Origin: Planctomycetota bacterium
GTDB taxonomy: Bacteria > Planctomycetota > Brocadiia > SM23-32
DNA: 7,366 nt
Assembly (NCBI GenBank): GCA_030604585.1
Contig: JAUVVP010000082.1
Coordinates: 1 to 7,366, forward strand
Direction: 5' to 3'
Shown one piece after another: positions 5,782 to 7,366 of the stretch. Numbering within the stretch: the stretch's first letter is position 1; each line of letters opens with the position of its first letter. The notes under the pieces are model-generated. The model was not told where the DNA came from. It did no database searches and worked only from the letters and a program-made list of their open reading frames with translations. Made by a program: the position numbers and the translations under genes.

Positions 5782-6876
5782 CTCTACCGCCTCCTGATGA
5801 GCGCATCGCACGCCGCGGACGGCAGCCGGCTGCTGAGCATCGGCGTGCGGTCGTTCCTGGCGTGTGCCACCGCACTGGCCATCGGACTGGCCCTGGGGCG
5901 GCCCATCATCGGCTGGCTCTCGCGCATGAAGATACGGGAGAAGACCGAGAAGACGCCCATCGAGGACGAGGCCCTGCGCCGCCGGATACTGGGCAAGAGG
6001 GGCACCCCGACCATGGGCGGGCTGTTGGTGCTGGCGGGCCTGGTACCGGCCTGCCTGCTCTGGGCCGACCCGGGGAACGTCTGCGTGGGCCTGGCCCTGT
6101 TGTGTGCACTCGCCCTCGGTGTGCTCGGGATGGCCGACGACCAACTGAAGCTGCGCGCCGCCGACCGCGAGAGCCGCGGCCTGAAGGTGCGCTACAAGCT
6201 CCTCGGCCAGGCGACCGTCGGCGCGGCCGTGGGCCTGGTCCTCGTCAAGCAGGCCGCGGCAGGGGGCGTCGCCTACTCGGTGCCCCTCCTGCGGCTCGCC
6301 GGGGCAGGCGCGGCGGTCCTCTTCGCGCTCTGGGCGGCCGGCGTCGTTGCCGCGATGAGCAACGCTACAAACGTGACGGACGGCCTCGACGGGCTCCTGG
6401 CGGGGCTGACCCCGCTGGCGGCCATTGTGCTGGGCGGGGCCTGCTGGGCTGCGGGCAATCCGCACGTGGCCGCCCGGCTGGGCCTGGTGCACGTGCCGGG
6501 CGCGGGCGAGCTGAGCGTCTTCTGCGGGGCGCTCTCGGGGGCCTGCCTCGGATTCCTCTGGTTCAACCGGCACCCGGCGCGGGTCTTCATGGGCGACACC
6601 GGTTCTCTGGCCATCGGCGGCGGGCTGGCCGCAGCGGCGCTGGCCGCCAGGCAAGAGATGCTGCTGGCCGTGGTGGGCCTGGTGTTCCTGGTGGAGTTCG
6701 GCTCGTCGCTGCTCCAGATCGGCTCCTTCAAGCTGTCCGGGCGGCGCATACTGCCCATAGCGCCGATCCACCACATCTTCGAGAAACGCGGCTACGCGGA
6801 GCCGCGCATCGTCTGGGGCTTCTACCTGTGGGGCGCGGCGGCCGCCCTGATGGGACTCAACTTCCTCGGGCTCTGA
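5779..6876 (+). CDS. mraY: Phospho-N-acetylmuramoyl-pentapeptide-transferase MraY
   Basis: A 365-residue polytopic inner-membrane enzyme of normal family length, with about ten hydrophobic segments. It transfers phospho-MurNAc-pentapeptide from UDP to undecaprenyl phosphate, making lipid I. Motifs seen: GKRGTPTMGG (72-81), the catalytic Asp pair in GMADDQLKL (Asp120-Asp121), KYKLLGQ-like RYKLLGQ (138-144), NATNVTDGLDGLLAGL (195-210) with Asp201 and Asp204, FMGDTGSLAIGG (270-281) with Asp273, and APIHHIFEKRG (328-338). The last block normally carries three consecutive histidines; the third is Ile333 here (bases 6775-6777). The start at 5779 gives the standard N-terminus and overlaps murF by one base. 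ftsW follows after 15 nt, with no murD in between. Confidence 0.96.
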   Translation: MLYRLLMSASHAADGSRLLSIGVRSFLACATALAIGLALGRPIIGWLSRMKIREKTEKTPIEDEALRRRILGKRGTPTMGGLLVLAGLVPACLLWADPGNVCVGLALLCALALGVLGMADDQLKLRAADRESRGLKVRYKLLGQATVGAAVGLVLVKQAAAGGVAYSVPLLRLAGAGAAVLFALWAAGVVAAMSNATNVTDGLDGLLAGLTPLAAIVLGGACWAAGNPHVAARLGLVHVPGAGELSVFCGALSGACLGFLWFNRHPARVFMGDTGSLAIGGGLAAAALAARQEMLLAVVGLVFLVEFGSSLLQIGSFKLSGRRILPIAPIHHIFEKRGYAEPRIVWGFYLWGAAAALMGLNFLGL

Positions 6877-6891
6877 CCGAGAAGGCCGGCA

Positions 6892-7366
6892 ATGGCCGAC
6901 GTGGCCATAACAGACGACTACGGGATGCGGAGGCGGGCCCCCGCCGCCGCTGAACTCGACCCGGAGACGTGGGACGCGGGGGCCTCCTGGAAGCGTGCCG
7001 GCACCAGGCTGACGGTGCTGGCAGCGGCGTTGACGTGCCTCGGCCTGGTCATGGTGGCCAGCGCCGCCGGCACGGCAGGCTTCGCAACCGTGGCGACCAA
7101 GCGCCTGATCCTGACCGGTCTGGGCCTCTGCGCGTTCCTTGTCGGCGCCGGTGTCAACTACCAGTGGTGGCGCCGGCATAGCCTGGCGGTGCTGGCGCTT
7201 GCGCTCGCCGGCCTCGCCGCCGTGCTCGTCCCCGGCATAGGCGTGCGCATCAACGGGGCCCGGCGTTGGGTGAGGCCGGTCCTGGGCATCGGCTGCCAGC
7301 CTTCGGAGTTCGCAAAGGTGGCCCTCTGCATCTGGGTGGCCGCCTACTGCGAACGCAACGCCACGC
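6892..7366 (+). CDS. ftsW: Septal peptidoglycan polymerase FtsW (SEDS family), 3'-truncated
   Basis: The first 158 codons of a SEDS protein; the frame is open to the right edge, so roughly the C-terminal 60% is missing. FtsW polymerises lipid II into glycan strands at the septum with FtsI. Seen here: a 35-40 residue hydrophilic cytoplasmic N-terminus, TM1 at about 39-58 with the family-like GLVMVASA, TM2 about 71-88, TM3 about 97-114, then VPGIGVRINGARRWV (113-127) and the hallmark QPSEFAK (136-142). The catalytic Asp of the large loop lies beyond the window. The ATG at 6892 has AAGG (6882-6885) 6 nt upstream; an in-frame ATG at 6925 is a weaker alternative. RodA has the same motifs; the position in the dcw cluster next to mraY and with ftsI favours FtsW. 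Confidence 0.92.
   Translation, partial: MADVAITDDYGMRRRAPAAAELDPETWDAGASWKRAGTRLTVLAAALTCLGLVMVASAAGTAGFATVATKRLILTGLGLCAFLVGAGVNYQWWRRHSLAVLALALAGLAAVLVPGIGVRINGARRWVRPVLGIGCQPSEFAKVALCIWVAAYCERNAT

Noticed and set aside
4208..5875. Antisense open frame (555 codons) opposite murF
   Set aside because: Same reason: few stop codons arise by chance on the antisense strand of such GC-rich coding DNA, and murF is certain.
6877..6891. GGCCGGC palindrome in the mraY-ftsW gap as a terminator
   Set aside because: It is too short to make a stable stem, lacks a T-run, and is better explained as GC-rich sequence next to the ftsW ribosome binding site.
5620..7179. Antisense open frame (519 codons) opposite mraY and ftsW
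   Set aside because: Its His/Gln/Arg/Gly-rich translation has no domain, while the sense strand encodes clear MraY and FtsW motifs.

Overview
The window is a GC-rich, gap-free, one-direction (+ strand) stretch of a bacterial dcw (division and cell wall) cluster. It runs from the 3' part of rsmH (mraW) through an ftsL-like gene, ftsI (class B penicillin-binding protein), murE, murF and mraY into the 5' part of ftsW, which runs off the right edge. All identifications rest on family motifs read from the translated sequence. The window shows no mobile element, RNA gene, CRISPR array, terminator or clear promoter, so it looks like the interior of one long transcript.

Layout: bases 1-566 hold the RsmH C-terminal part (rRNA methylation). 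Bases 576-995 hold a small one-TM, coiled-coil FtsL-like divisome protein. Bases 1031-2812 hold FtsI, the septal transpeptidase, with all three active-site motifs intact. Bases 2821-4332 (or from a TTG at 2809) hold MurE, bases 4367-5779 MurF, bases 5779-6876 MraY, and bases 6892-7366 the first 158 residues of FtsW. Junctions are very tight: ftsI/murE overlap or nearly touch, murF/mraY share a TGATG, and the widest true gaps are about 35 nt. Between murE and murF sits a 13-codon mini-ORF with the best Shine-Dalgarno sequence seen in the window.

How the genes work together: MurE adds the third stem-peptide residue (probably meso-diaminopimelate, because its contact residues are kept) to UDP-MurNAc-dipeptide. 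MurF adds D-Ala-D-Ala. MraY moves the finished phospho-MurNAc-pentapeptide to undecaprenyl phosphate to give lipid I. FtsW and FtsI are the septal glycosyltransferase/transpeptidase pair, and the FtsL-like protein is their probable regulator. murD, which in many bacteria lies between mraY and ftsW, is absent: only 15 nt separate those two genes.

Organism: a high-GC bacterium making peptidoglycan, probably of the DAP type and with an FtsW/FtsI-type divisome. The gene order and divergent motifs would fit a deep-branching or PVC-like lineage (for example Planctomycetota or Lentisphaerota), but this is a low-confidence guess. No clearly undescribed system is visible. The points worth a second look are the murF leader mini-ORF, the missing murD, and several substitutions in normally near-invariant motifs of MurE, MraY, MurF, FtsI and RsmH.
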